Shown: positions 1-8,925, counted from the first letter of the stretch. The stretch: 64,000 bases of DNA from Propionicimonas paludicola (GCF_002563675.1 NZ_PDJC01000001.1:2728001-2792000), one strand, 5' to 3'. Translations and numbers: made by a program. Notes: generated from the letters alone by a model not told the origin.

Positions 1-453
1 GGACAGCGTGGTGCCGCCGGCGATGTTGGCGTACTCCAGCACGTCCAGGGCCTCCTGCAGCCCGCGGGTGCCGAGGTTCACCGCGTACATCAGCTCGGCG
101 CCGACCAGCTTCGTCCAGGCCGCGAACTCGTCCAGGCCGACCAGGTTCGGTTCGGTGGAGTGCCAGGCCAGATCCAACCGGCGCGGACGCTGCTCGACCG
201 GGCCGACGCCGTCCTCCCAGCGATAGCCGGAGACGAAGTTGCCGCCCGGGTAGCGCAGCGTGGTCACGCCAAGTTCCCGGACCAGTTCGAGGACGTCGGC
301 GCGCCAGCCGTCCGGGCCGGCGGACGGGTGGCCGGGCTCGTAGATGCCGTCGTAGACGCAGCGTCCGAGGTGCTCGACGAAGGAGCCGAAGAGTCTGCGA
401 TTGATCGGCCCAACCACGAAGTGGGGGTCTACCGTCAGGTGGGCTCGAATCAT
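1..453 (-). CDS. alpha-N-arabinofuranosidase, GH51 (N-terminal part)
   Basis: Only the first 151 codons are in the window; the rest lies beyond base 1. The protein begins MIRAHLTVDPHFVVGPINRR and continues with LFGSFVEHLGRCVYDGIYEP, RYPGGNFVSGYRWEDGVGP and WHSTEPNLVGLDEFAAW, which are the opening strands of GH51 (AbfA-type) arabinofuranosidases. These remove terminal L-arabinose from arabinan and arabinoxylan oligosaccharides; lack of a signal peptide fits a cytoplasmic enzyme acting on imported oligomers. The catalytic glutamates fall outside the window. A GGAAGG ribosome site precedes the ATG. A LacI-type palindrome lies 65 bases upstream at 518-529, identical to one before the ABC transporter operon, so the two units are probably co-regulated. 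Confidence 0.9.
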   Translation of the reverse strand, partial: MIRAHLTVDPHFVVGPINRRLFGSFVEHLGRCVYDGIYEPGHPSAGPDGWRADVLELVRELGVTTLRYPGGNFVSGYRWEDGVGPVEQRPRRLDLAWHSTEPNLVGLDEFAAWTKLVGAELMYAVNLGTRGLQEALDVLEYANIAGGTTLS

Positions 454-517
454 TGTGCCTTCCAGGTCAAGAGGTGCATCGACTTTGGCCGGCCAAGGGC
501 TCCGGCTGGCCTCACTT

Positions 518-529
518 TACAACGTTGTA
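518..529. promoter_or_regulatory. LacI-type operator TACAACGTTGTA
   Basis: Perfect 12-bp palindrome with a central CG, as in LacI/GalR operators. It lies between the divergent arabinofuranosidase (start 453) and lacI-family gene (start 734). The same 12-mer occurs at 8892-8903 before the sugar-binding protein operon. Binding by the adjacent regulator is inferred. Confidence 0.8.
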
Positions 530-733
530 GGTGCCGTTGGCGAGGGCATCTGATTTTTCGGACGTCGCATGGCGCGGCCACCATTCACGTCCCGACCGGC
601 CGCCACAAAGACCCGGAGCCTCCCGCCCGGAACCGTCCTGCAGTCGATGATCGGCCCGCGCTCCAGTGAGCCGCCCGGCCAGCGGTAGGCTGACGCCGAT
701 CTCGCCGCAGCCGGCACCCCCAGATGGAGCACC

Positions 734-1780
734 ATGAGCAGCCCGACCATCCACGACGTGGCGCGGGTTGCCGGCGTGTCCATCAAGACCGTCTCGAACG
801 TGATCAACGACTACCCGCACGTCCGCCCGGAGACCCGGCGCAAAGTGCAGCAGGCCATCGAGGAACTCGACTACCGGCCGAACCTGTCGGCGCGCGGGCT
901 GCGCTCCGGACGCACCGGAGTGATCGGCCTGGCCGTCCCCGAACTGCGCCAGAACTACTTCGCCGAACTGGCCGACGCGGTGATCCGCGCCGCCGAACGA
1001 CGCCGGCTGGGCGTGGTGGTCGAGCAGACCGGCGGTGACCGGGAGCGCGAGATCGAGGTGCTCACCGGACGCCGGGTCCGGCTCACCGATGGGCTGCTGT
1101 TCAGCCCGATGGCCCTGGGCCAGGACGACCGCGAGCTGCTGAACACCGGGTTCCCCGTGGTGCTGCTCGGCGAGCGGATCTTCGGCGGGCCGACCGATCA
1201 CGTCACCATGCACAACGGCTCCTCGGCCCAGGCTGCCGTCGAGCACCTGATCTCGATCGGACGCCGCCGAATCGCCGTGATCGGGGCTCACCCGGACGGC
1301 AAGCAGGAGGTCCGCTCGGCCGACCTGCGGGTCCGCGGGTATCGGGCCGCCCTGGAGAATGCCGGGATCGCGCTCAACCCGAAGCTGATCCGGGTGGCCG
1401 CCCCCTGGCACCGCGAGAACGGCGCCGAAGCCATGCGCGGCCTGCTGGCCGACGGCGTCCCCTTCGACGGACTGTTCGCTCTGAACGACACCTTGGCGCT
1501 GGGCGCGCTGCGCGCCCTGGGCGAGGCCGGACGCAAGGTCCCCGACGACGTGGCCGTGATCGGCTTCGACAACATCGACGAGGCCAGCTACTCGGTGCCC
1601 TCGCTGAGCAGCGTCGACCCGGGCCGGGAGACCATCGCGGCCACGGCGGTCGATCTGCTGATCGAGCGGATCAACGAGAAGCCGGAGACTGCCGTCCCGC
1701 CGCGACTGATCAAGCCGGAGTTCCGGATCGTGGCCCGCGAGTCGACCGGAGCCCGGACCACCGCGCTCACCCCCCGCTGA
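734..1780 (+). CDS. LacI family transcriptional regulator
   Basis: 348 residues, normal for the family. The N-terminus reads TIHDVARVAGVSIKTVSNVI followed by the hinge motif YRPNLSARGLRSGRTGVIGL, the LacI helix-turn-helix and minor-groove hinge. The remainder is a periplasmic-binding-protein-like sensor domain ending DVAVIGFDNIDEASYSVPSLSSV. It lies between the GH51 gene and the end of the convergent transporter/esterase operon and is the obvious candidate to bind TACAACGTTGTA at 518-529 and 8892-8924. A TAGGCT -10-like box is at 686-691. The inducer is probably an arabinose-containing oligosaccharide, inferred from neighbours only. Confidence 0.92.
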   Translation: MSSPTIHDVARVAGVSIKTVSNVINDYPHVRPETRRKVQQAIEELDYRPNLSARGLRSGRTGVIGLAVPELRQNYFAELADAVIRAAERRRLGVVVEQTGGDREREIEVLTGRRVRLTDGLLFSPMALGQDDRELLNTGFPVVLLGERIFGGPTDHVTMHNGSSAQAAVEHLISIGRRRIAVIGAHPDGKQEVRSADLRVRGYRAALENAGIALNPKLIRVAAPWHRENGAEAMRGLLADGVPFDGLFALNDTLALGALRALGEAGRKVPDDVAVIGFDNIDEASYSVPSLSSVDPGRETIAATAVDLLIERINEKPETAVPPRLIKPEFRIVARESTGARTTALTPR

Positions 1781-1807
1781 GCCCACTCGCGCCATCGGGC
1801 CGAAGGC

Positions 1808-2527
1808 TCACTCGCCCAGCCGCAGGCTACCCACCACCAGCCGGCTGGCGGCCAGCTGACCGGCCTGTTCCGGGCTCAGCGCGGACGCTGCCCGCAGCAT
1901 CGACTTGATCTCGGCGTGCACTCGCCGCGGGTGAGCCACCAGCTCGGCCACGCGTCGCTCAACCGCATCGGACAAGGCCTTTTGGTCGGTGACAACCTCG
2001 TTGAGCAGGCCCAGCTGCTGGGCCCGGACGGCCGGGATCCGCTCGCCGGTTGCGGTCAGCCAGAACGCCTCCCGGCGTCCGACCATCCGCTCCAGCCAGG
2101 CCAACACCAGGGTGGGCGCCAGGCCGATCCCGATCTCGGGGAACCAGAACCGGGCCGACTCGGTGGCCACGCTGACATCGGCCAGCGCGGCCAGGCCGGC
2201 CCCGAAGCCGGCGGCGTCCCCGTGCACTTCGGCGATGGTCACCAACGAGGTGGTGGCCAGGGCTTGGTTCAGCCGGACCAGCCGATCCACCTCCACCGAC
2301 AGCGCCCCCGGCCCGGTGGCGGCCCGATCCCGGCCCAGGCAGAACGCCTCCCCCACCGCCCGCAACACCAGGACGTGCGCATCGGTCGGCGGCGCGGTGA
2401 GCACCTCAATCAGCGCATCGGCCATCACCGGGCTGACCTGGTTGCCGTTCGGGGCGGCCAGGGTGGCCGACAGCACCGGCCCCCTGGCGTCGATCACCAG
2501 GCCGTCCACCGAAGTCAGGATCGCCAT
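1808..2527 (-). CDS. enoyl-CoA hydratase/isomerase (crotonase) family protein
   Basis: 239 residues. The region HGDAAGFGAGLAALADVS followed by ARFWFPEIGIGLAP is the crotonase oxyanion-hole and active-site segment. The glutamate corresponding to rat hydratase Glu164 is kept (PEIGIG), while the position matching Glu144 is glycine. A single active-site glutamate is also seen in hydroxycinnamoyl-CoA hydratase-lyases and other non-classical members, so simple enoyl-CoA hydration is not assured. It is the last gene of the minus-strand operon, 12 bases after the aldehyde dehydrogenase. With an esterase and an aldehyde dehydrogenase upstream, a role in degrading a phenolic acid released from plant cell wall is possible but unproven. 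An AAGGAC ribosome site supports this start. Confidence 0.8.
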   Translation of the reverse strand: MAILTSVDGLVIDARGPVLSATLAAPNGNQVSPVMADALIEVLTAPPTDAHVLVLRAVGEAFCLGRDRAATGPGALSVEVDRLVRLNQALATTSLVTIAEVHGDAAGFGAGLAALADVSVATESARFWFPEIGIGLAPTLVLAWLERMVGRREAFWLTATGERIPAVRAQQLGLLNEVVTDQKALSDAVERRVAELVAHPRRVHAEIKSMLRAASALSPEQAGQLAASRLVVGSLRLGE

Positions 2528-2539
2528 CGGGGCCGTCCT

Positions 2540-4033
2540 TCAGTTGAGTCGGTCGACGGCCACGCCGCCGTACCAGTCGATGTCGGTTTCGGCGGTCCGG
2601 ACGGTCACGGCGCGGACATGGGAGAAGTCGTTGAACGACTCCCAGCCGCCCTCGCGTCCGTACCCGCTCTCCCGGACCCCGCCCCACGGCGAGGACGGAT
2701 CGAGCCGGTGGTGATCGTTCACCCAGACGATGCCGTGTTCCAGCTGGCCGGCCACCCGATGCGCGCGAGCAACGTCTCGGGTCCAGACCGAGGAGCCCAG
2801 GCCGTAGCGGGAGTCATTGGCCTGCCGGATGGCGTCCGCCTCATCGGTGAACGGAATCACGACCACCACCGGCCCGAAGATTTCCTCGCGCGCCACCCGC
2901 ATCTGGTTGGTGACGTCGGCGAGGACGGTCGGTGCCACGAAGAAGCCGGAGAGGCCCGGCACCTTCACCGGGACCCCTCCGGTCGCCAGCCGGGCGCCTT
3001 CGGCGACCCCGGAATCGACGAACTCGAGAATCCGCTGCCGGGCCGCGGCCGAAATCACCGGCCCGAGCTGGGTGGCGGCACTTGTCGGGTCGCCGACTCG
3101 AATCCTCTCCGCCTGCGCCACCAGCGCCTTCACGAACTGGTCATAGATGTTCTCCTTGACCAGGATCCGGGTGCCGGCGATGCAGGTCTGACCAGCCCCG
3201 ATGAAGCCACCGAAGGCCGCTCCACGGGCCGAGACGGCCGGGTCGATGTCGTCGAAGACGATCACCGGGGTCTTGCCGCCGAGTTCGACGGTGGCCTTGG
3301 CGAAGCGCTTGGCCGCCCCCACGGCGACCGATCGTCCCGGCTCGGTGCCACCGGTGAAGACCACCTTGGCCACGTCCGGGTGCTCGACCAGAGCCGCGCC
3401 GGCCTCCGGCCCGAGCCCGGGGACGACGTTGAGGACGCCCGGCGGGATGCCCGCCTCCAAGGCCAGCCGGCCCATCACCAATGCGGTCAGCGGAGTCTGC
3501 TCGGACGGCTTGAGCACCACACTGTTTCCGGTAGCCAGAGCCGGAGCCAGGCTCTTGGAGGCGATCATCAGCGGATGGTTGAACGAGGAAAGGATGCCGA
3601 CCACGCCGAGCGGAAACCGCGAAGTGTAGGAGTGGTACGGACCGGCCATCGGCACCACGGCGTCCCGGCTGGCCAGCAGCAGGGCGGCGTTGTACCGGTA
3701 CCACTCGGGCAGCCGGGTGACCTGGGCCCGGGTCTCGGTGAAAGGCCGGCCGTTGCCCTGGGTCTCCATCTGGTACAGGGTGCCCATCTCGGACTCGATC
3801 AGGTCGGCGAAACGGTTCAGCACCCGGGCCCGGCGGTGGATCGTCATCTGACTCCACTCGCCACGCTGGAAGACTTCCCGACCCGAGCTCACGGCGCGAT
3901 CGATGTCCCGGGCATCGGCGCAATGGCAGGTCGCAAAGACCTTGCCGGTGGCCGGGTTCACCAACCTCAGCAGCTCGCCGCCGCCTGCTTCTTCGCGGCC
4001 ATCCACGAGCAGGTGATGGGGTCGGAAAGTCAT
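2540..4033 (-). CDS. NAD(P)-dependent aldehyde dehydrogenase
   Basis: 497 residues with the ALDH-superfamily signatures VELGGKTPVIVFDD (catalytic glutamate) and GAGQTCIAGTRILV (catalytic cysteine), the nucleotide-binding FTGGTEPGRSVA and the late EEIFGPVV motif. It oxidises an aldehyde to an acid; the substrate cannot be read from sequence. An in-frame ATG at 4078 would add 15 residues, but the ATG at 4033 has a well-placed AGAAGGA site and matches the usual family N-terminus. It sits between a carboxylesterase and a crotonase-fold protein in one operon. Together these could handle an aromatic side chain, with the dehydrogenase as a vanillin or benzaldehyde dehydrogenase; this is inference from context. 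Confidence 0.9.
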   Translation of the reverse strand: MTFRPHHLLVDGREEAGGGELLRLVNPATGKVFATCHCADARDIDRAVSSGREVFQRGEWSQMTIHRRARVLNRFADLIESEMGTLYQMETQGNGRPFTETRAQVTRLPEWYRYNAALLLASRDAVVPMAGPYHSYTSRFPLGVVGILSSFNHPLMIASKSLAPALATGNSVVLKPSEQTPLTALVMGRLALEAGIPPGVLNVVPGLGPEAGAALVEHPDVAKVVFTGGTEPGRSVAVGAAKRFAKATVELGGKTPVIVFDDIDPAVSARGAAFGGFIGAGQTCIAGTRILVKENIYDQFVKALVAQAERIRVGDPTSAATQLGPVISAAARQRILEFVDSGVAEGARLATGGVPVKVPGLSGFFVAPTVLADVTNQMRVAREEIFGPVVVVIPFTDEADAIRQANDSRYGLGSSVWTRDVARAHRVAGQLEHGIVWVNDHHRLDPSSPWGGVRESGYGREGGWESFNDFSHVRAVTVRTAETDIDWYGGVAVDRLN

Positions 4034-4085
4034 TCTCTGGTCCTTCTCTCGTTCTCTTGGTTCGACGTAGGTGCGCATGTTGGGC

Positions 4086-5669
4086 TCAGCGGACGATCGC
4101 GCTCGAGCCGGCCTCAGTGGCCACCGGGGCGTACTCGGCGGCCGAGACCACGGCCGGGTGCGGCTGCATGAGCAGCAGTTCGGCCGCGTCCGGCTGCCAG
4201 GTGGGCCAGTGCGGCAGCTCGCCGCCGTTGGGGTCGCCGGTCCGGGCGAACCGAGCCCAGGCGTCCATCACGTGCTCGGAGACGCGGTGCCGTCCGCCAC
4301 CGCGGCCGGTCATCGGGATCCGATCGACGGTGCCGAAGGTGTAGGCCAGATCCAGGCTGTGGCAGGAGCCGAGCATGCCGCCCAGGATCCCGGTGGGCTG
4401 GTTGAACACGTAGCCGTAGACCGGTGCTCCGCAGCCGGCCAGCTGGTCGGCGGTCCGGAAGGCCACCCCCCGGAAGCTGATGTCGGCGCACAGCCGGGCC
4501 CAGCGCAGCCGGGGCGGCTCGGAGTGGCGATTGGCGTAGTCGGCGACCAGTTCTGCGGTGGCGTCCCCGAACTCGGCGGTGAGCTGCTCAATGACCAGCT
4601 CATCGGTGGCGTCCGGGTAGTCGTCGCGGCTGCACAGCTTCATCGAGTACTCGTGGGCGGCCGAGCCGACGATGGCCGGGATCTGCGCGGCCCACGGCTG
4701 GATCTCGGGTGAGTAGAAGTCCTCGACGATGTGGACGCCGTCGCGGTACGGCCCGATCCGCAGCTGCGGACGTCCGCGGCTGAACAGGACGCGTCCGGGA
4801 TCCACCTTCGCCTCGACGATCCGCTGCACCCGCAGCAGCTCGGCCAGGGGGATCTCGGCCAGCCGGCCCAAGTTGCCGGAGTTGATGCCCAGTTCGGCGG
4901 CCATCAGCTCGGCCAGCCGGGAGTGGTCCTCCTTCAGCGGCAGCGCCGGCGAGGACGGCGACTGCATGATGATCTTGTGGAACAGGCCGCGGGCTCGCGG
5001 CATGGCCAGCAGGTTCGCGGTCTTGGCGCCGCCGCCGGACTGGCCGAAGACGGTGACATTGTCCGGATCACCACCGAAAGCGGCGATGTTGTCCCGCACC
5101 CATTCCAGGGCCAACACGATGTCGACCATGCCGGCCACCCCGGCCCCGGTGAAGCCCTCGGCGTCGAAGTCCTCCCAGGGGCAGAAGCCGAGCAGGCCGA
5201 GCCGGTGGGTGACCGCGACCAGGATCACGTTCTCCCGCTCGACCAGCAGGTCGGCGTGGAACGCGGTCTCGCTGCCCGACCCGGTCATATAGGCGCCACC
5301 GTGTAGCCACACCATCACCGGAACCGGCTCGGAGTTCAGCTTCGGCGACGGCGTCCACACGTTCAGGCTGAGGCAGTCCTCGCTGATCGGCCCGGCTTCG
5401 ATCGGGCCCCCGCCACGCGGGTTGAGGCTGGCGATCATCCGGTCGCCACGCTCACTGCCGCCGATCCGGAAGTCGGCCTGCGGTGCGATCGGGCCGAACT
5501 CCAGGACGTCCCGGACGCCGGTCCAGGGCCGCTTGGGCTGGGGCAGCCGGAACCGTCCGGCCCCGGCCGTCGACTCGCCGTAGGGCACCGCCAGGTAGCG
5601 GGCCACGCCGCAGGTGTCCAGGCCACGAATGGCGCCGGCCGTGGTGTTGATGGTGACGTACTCAGCCAT
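4086..5669 (-). CDS. type-B carboxylesterase (alpha/beta hydrolase)
   Basis: 527 residues with all hallmarks of the COesterase family: the EDCLSLNVWTP signature, oxyanion loop VWLHGGAYMTGSGS, nucleophile elbow NVTVFGQSGGGAKT and the catalytic-histidine region GSCHSLDLAYTFGT. It hydrolyses a carboxylic ester. There is no signal peptide, so it is expected to act in the cytoplasm on imported substrate. It follows two sugar ABC permeases in the same operon (gap about 45 bases) and precedes an aldehyde dehydrogenase and a crotonase homologue. Esters carried by plant arabinoxylan (acetyl, feruloyl) are plausible substrates. The AAGGAG site nine bases before the ATG supports the start. Confidence 0.9.
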   Translation of the reverse strand: MAEYVTINTTAGAIRGLDTCGVARYLAVPYGESTAGAGRFRLPQPKRPWTGVRDVLEFGPIAPQADFRIGGSERGDRMIASLNPRGGGPIEAGPISEDCLSLNVWTPSPKLNSEPVPVMVWLHGGAYMTGSGSETAFHADLLVERENVILVAVTHRLGLLGFCPWEDFDAEGFTGAGVAGMVDIVLALEWVRDNIAAFGGDPDNVTVFGQSGGGAKTANLLAMPRARGLFHKIIMQSPSSPALPLKEDHSRLAELMAAELGINSGNLGRLAEIPLAELLRVQRIVEAKVDPGRVLFSRGRPQLRIGPYRDGVHIVEDFYSPEIQPWAAQIPAIVGSAAHEYSMKLCSRDDYPDATDELVIEQLTAEFGDATAELVADYANRHSEPPRLRWARLCADISFRGVAFRTADQLAGCGAPVYGYVFNQPTGILGGMLGSCHSLDLAYTFGTVDRIPMTGRGGGRHRVSEHVMDAWARFARTGDPNGGELPHWPTWQPDAAELLLMQPHPAVVSAAEYAPVATEAGSSAIVR

Positions 5670-5715
5670 CGCTTGGTTCTCCTTGCTCTTGCGTGCGTAG
5701 CGGCAGGCGCACGAT

Positions 5716-6591
5716 CTACTTCATTCCGGTGGTCGCAACGCCTTCGATGAAGCTGCGCTGCACGAACAGGAAGGCGACCACCATCGGGATCAGGGCCACC
5801 ACGGAGCCGGCCATCAGCAGGCCGAACTCGGTGAGGTTGTCGCCCTTGAACATGGCCAGGCCGGGCGGAAGGGTGAGCATGTCCTGTCGGGTGATCACCA
5901 TCAGCGGCCAGAGCAGGTCGTTCCAGTTGCGCAGCAGGCTGAACATGCCCAGCGTGAGCACGGCCGGCTTGGCCAGCGGCCACATGATCCGCAGGAAGAT
6001 CCGGATCTCGGACGCACCGTCGATCCGGGCCGCGTCCTCCAGATCCTTGGGCAGTGCGATGAAGAACTGCCGCATCAAGAAGATGCCGAAGGCGCTGGCC
6101 ATCCGGGGGACGATCAGGCCCTGGTAGGTGTCGATCCAGCCGAAGTTGCTGATGATGTTGTACAGCGGGACGAAGGTGACCTCGATCGGCACCATCAAGG
6201 TGAGGATCAGCACCAGGAAGGCCACGTTCTTGCCCCGGAAGTCGAACCGGGCCAGGGCGTAACCGGCCATCGAGTTCAAGGTGACCGAGACCACGGTGAC
6301 CACTCCGGCGAAGACAACGGTGTTGCCCAGCTGGCGTCCGAACGGGATCCGGCGCCAGATCTCGGAGTAGTTGTCCAAGGTGAACACGGTCGGCCACAGG
6401 GTGGCCGGGTCGGCCAGCAGCGAGCCCTCGGTGCGCACCGACGCGGTCAGCATCCACGCGAACGGCAGCAGGAAGAAGGCCGAGATGGCGAACATCACGA
6501 TCACCACGACGGTGGTCACCAGGCGCTGCCGGCGCGCCTTGCGGGTGGCCTGAGTGGCGTAGTCAACGGCGGGAACTGTGATTGCGGTCAT
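5716..6591 (-). CDS. carbohydrate ABC transporter permease (MalG/UgpE type)
   Basis: 291 residues, starting MTAITVPAVDYATQATRK, with six predicted membrane helices and the EAA loop (DLEDAARIDGASEIRIFLRIMWPLAKPA) that contacts the ATPase. The ATG overlaps the TGA of the upstream permease by one base, so the two are translationally coupled. A longer in-frame reading begins upstream inside the other permease and is not the real start. It forms the inner-membrane channel of a CUT1-class oligosaccharide importer with its neighbour and the binding protein at 7577-8857. No ATPase gene is present here, as is common in actinobacteria that share an MsiK-type ATPase. Confidence 0.93.
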   Translation of the reverse strand: MTAITVPAVDYATQATRKARRQRLVTTVVVIVMFAISAFFLLPFAWMLTASVRTEGSLLADPATLWPTVFTLDNYSEIWRRIPFGRQLGNTVVFAGVVTVVSVTLNSMAGYALARFDFRGKNVAFLVLILTLMVPIEVTFVPLYNIISNFGWIDTYQGLIVPRMASAFGIFLMRQFFIALPKDLEDAARIDGASEIRIFLRIMWPLAKPAVLTLGMFSLLRNWNDLLWPLMVITRQDMLTLPPGLAMFKGDNLTEFGLLMAGSVVALIPMVVAFLFVQRSFIEGVATTGMK

Positions 6592-7535
6592 CAGTACTGC
6601 ACCGTCCTCTTGGAGAAGTAGCCGACCTGGAACAGGCTCACCACGAAGACCAGCAGCACCAGCACCCAGGAGATGGCTGAGGCGTAGCCGAGCTGGTAGC
6701 GCTCGACGGCCGTGCTGAAGATGTAGAGCACCAAGGTCTCGGTGCGGAAGAAGGGACCGCCGCCGGTCATGATGTAGATCTGGTCGAAGGCCTGGAAGGC
6801 GAAGACCAGGGCCATGATCCCGACGAACATGGTGGTGTTGGCCAGCAGCGGCCAGGTGATACTCCAAAACGACTTCCAGGGTCCGGCGCCGTCGATCTGG
6901 GCGCTTTCGCGCAGCTCCTTGGGGATCGACTGCAGGCCGCCCAGGTACATCACCATGAAGAAGCCGACATCACGCCAGACGCCGACGATCATCACGAACA
7001 GCATGGCCAGACTGGGATCCTGAATGCCGTTGCCCAGGCTGAGGCCGAAGATCTCGAACCAGGCCGGGATGATCCCGGCGTGCGGGTTGAGCATTGCCCA
7101 CCAGGCCATCGAGGAGATGCCCAGCGAGGTGACGAAAGGCAGGAAGACCGCCACCCGGAAGAACCCACGGAAGGGCAGGTTCGGCCGGTTCAGCAGGACG
7201 GCCAGGCCCAGCGCGATGACGATCGAGACCGGCACCACCACAGCCGCGTACACCAAGGTGTTGGCCAAGGCGTTGAGGAACCGGGGATCGGAGAGCAGCT
7301 GGGCGTAGTTGGCCAGCCCCACCCAGTTCGCCGAGCCGAAGCCCGAGTCGTCGGTGAACGACGTCTTCAGCGACTCGAACAACGTCCAGAAGACGAAGAT
7401 GGCGATGATGACCCCGGCAGGGGCGATGAACATCCAGGCGGTGAAGGCCTGGCGAGTCTTCGAGGTGACTCGCCAGGCCTTCGTGCCTGAGAGTCCGGTT
7501 GACGGACGGCGTTCTGCCGCCGGCAGGATTCTCAT
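6591..7535 (-). CDS. carbohydrate ABC transporter permease (MalF/UgpA type)
   Basis: 314 residues with a short cytoplasmic N-terminus, six predicted membrane helices (first about residues 32-52) and the EAA motif ELRESAQIDGAGPWKSFWSI. It is the second half of the heterodimeric permease of a CUT1 sugar importer. It lies 41 bases after the binding-protein gene and overlaps the next permease by one base. The AAGGAA site fits the ATG at 7535. Confidence 0.93.
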   Translation of the reverse strand: MRILPAAERRPSTGLSGTKAWRVTSKTRQAFTAWMFIAPAGVIIAIFVFWTLFESLKTSFTDDSGFGSANWVGLANYAQLLSDPRFLNALANTLVYAAVVVPVSIVIALGLAVLLNRPNLPFRGFFRVAVFLPFVTSLGISSMAWWAMLNPHAGIIPAWFEIFGLSLGNGIQDPSLAMLFVMIVGVWRDVGFFMVMYLGGLQSIPKELRESAQIDGAGPWKSFWSITWPLLANTTMFVGIMALVFAFQAFDQIYIMTGGGPFFRTETLVLYIFSTAVERYQLGYASAISWVLVLLVFVVSLFQVGYFSKRTVQY

Positions 7536-7576
7536 GGCGCTTCCTTGCTTCAGAGAGGAATCAGTGGCTACTGCGG

Positions 7577-8857
7577 TCAGCCCAGAAGTGCCTGGAGCTG
7601 CTTGGATGCCTCGGGCAGCACTTCCTCCGCGGTCCCCTGGCCGTTCATCACCTTCTGAATGGCCGGATTGACGACGTCGTCGAGGATCGTCTGGAAGTTC
7701 ACGACACCGCGCATGTGGGACTCGGCACCGACCGCCTTGGTGAACATCTCCGGAACCGGGTTGGCCGACAGATCGGCCATCGGGATGTCACTGCGGGTGG
7801 GAGGGTAACCGGACTTCACGGCCCAGGTGGTCTGGGACTCCGTGCTGTTCCAGAACTTCAGGAACTCCAGGGAGGCCTGACGCTGAGCGTCGGAGATGCC
7901 CGAGGCAACCAGGATCGGGGTCCCGACGATCATCGTCGTCTGGGTGACCGAACCCTTGGGGAAGGCGACGACACCGAAGTCGACACCGCTCTTCTTGTAG
8001 TTGCCCGCGCCCCACGGTCCGTCGATGACCATGCCGGCCCGTCCGGCCGCGAACAGCGCCTGGGCGTCCGGCACCGAGATGCCGATCGGCGAGATGTGGC
8101 TGTTCCGGAACAGGTCGGTCCAGTAGTTCAGGACCTTGATGTTCTCCGGCGAGTCCAAGATCGACTTCTTGCGATCCTCGCTCACGTAGCCGCCGCCGTC
8201 ATTGCGGAAGTACGCGGTCCAGGAGTGGATTCCGGAGAACATGCCCTGGGCGAGCCCGTAGATGTTGGTGGTGTTCTCACCCTCCTTGTAGACGGTGATC
8301 TTCTTGGCGGCCTCGGCCATCTCGGTGAGCGTGGTCGGCGGGTTCACCCCAGCCTTCGCGAAGAGCGTCTTGTTGTAATAGAGCATCAGCGGAGCCGCGC
8401 TCATCGGCGCACCGTAGAGCTTGCCGTCGTAGGTGGTCGCGTCGATCGTGGCCTTGGGCAGGACGGACTTGTCGAGCTTGCCCTCCCCGTAGAAGTCATC
8501 GATCGGCTGGACGACCTTCTTGGTGATGTACTGCGTGGTCATCTCGTGGCCGACGGCGATCAGGGTGGGGCCGTCGCCGGAGGCGTAGGCCGGGAGCAGC
8601 TTCTGGATCATGGTGTCCTTCGGCATGATCGTCATGTCGACGACGACCTTGGACTGGGACTCGTTGAACTTCTTCACCAAGGCCTCAACGGTGGGGCCAT
8701 CGGATCCCTGGTACCAGTTCCAGAAGGTGATGTGGGTCGGGCCGGACGCCTGCGGCTGCTGCGCCGGACCGGCGCAGGCCGCCAGCGGGAGAACCAATCC
8801 CGCAGCCAACCCGATAGCCGCGACCCGCCACCGGCGAGTTCGGCGTTGTGCTGTCAT
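7577..8857 (-). CDS. extracellular sugar-binding lipoprotein of ABC transporter
   Basis: 426 residues. The N-terminus has arginines, a hydrophobic stretch and the lipobox LAAC near residue 28, so it should be a membrane-anchored lipoprotein on the outer face. The mature part begins THITFWNWYQGSDGPTVEAL and is a type-1 solute-binding protein (SBP_bac_1) that delivers an oligosaccharide to the two permeases downstream. It is the first gene of the six-gene operon and has a GGAGGT ribosome site. Two LacI-type operators lie 34-68 bases upstream. The ligand is likely arabinoxylo- or arabino-oligosaccharide, judging by the co-regulated GH51 enzyme. Confidence 0.92.
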   Translation of the reverse strand: MTAQRRTRRWRVAAIGLAAGLVLPLAACAGPAQQPQASGPTHITFWNWYQGSDGPTVEALVKKFNESQSKVVVDMTIMPKDTMIQKLLPAYASGDGPTLIAVGHEMTTQYITKKVVQPIDDFYGEGKLDKSVLPKATIDATTYDGKLYGAPMSAAPLMLYYNKTLFAKAGVNPPTTLTEMAEAAKKITVYKEGENTTNIYGLAQGMFSGIHSWTAYFRNDGGGYVSEDRKKSILDSPENIKVLNYWTDLFRNSHISPIGISVPDAQALFAAGRAGMVIDGPWGAGNYKKSGVDFGVVAFPKGSVTQTTMIVGTPILVASGISDAQRQASLEFLKFWNSTESQTTWAVKSGYPPTRSDIPMADLSANPVPEMFTKAVGAESHMRGVVNFQTILDDVVNPAIQKVMNGQGTAEEVLPEASKQLQALLG

Positions 8858-8890
8858 TTCAGACCTCCATCAGTGGTCGATAGCTGGTGT

Positions 8891-8925
8891 GTACAACGTT
8901 GTACTCCAGAAGTACATCGTTGTAC
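8891..8925. promoter_or_regulatory. tandem LacI-type operators of the sugar ABC operon
   Basis: GTACAACGTTGTAC (8891-8904) is a perfect 14-bp palindrome. GTACATCGTTGTAC (8912-8925) differs at one base. Their centres are 21 bp apart, two helical turns, so dimers could sit on the same DNA face. The 12-bp core is the same as at 518-529. They lie just upstream of the binding-protein gene start at 8857. Confidence 0.82.

Noticed and set aside
1916-4171. 751-codon plus-strand open frame
   Set aside because: Antisense of the crotonase and ALDH genes; no motif and unlike a folded protein.
5716-6867. 92-residue N-terminal extension of the second permease
   Set aside because: It lies in another frame of the first permease; the coupled ATG at 6591 fits the family length.
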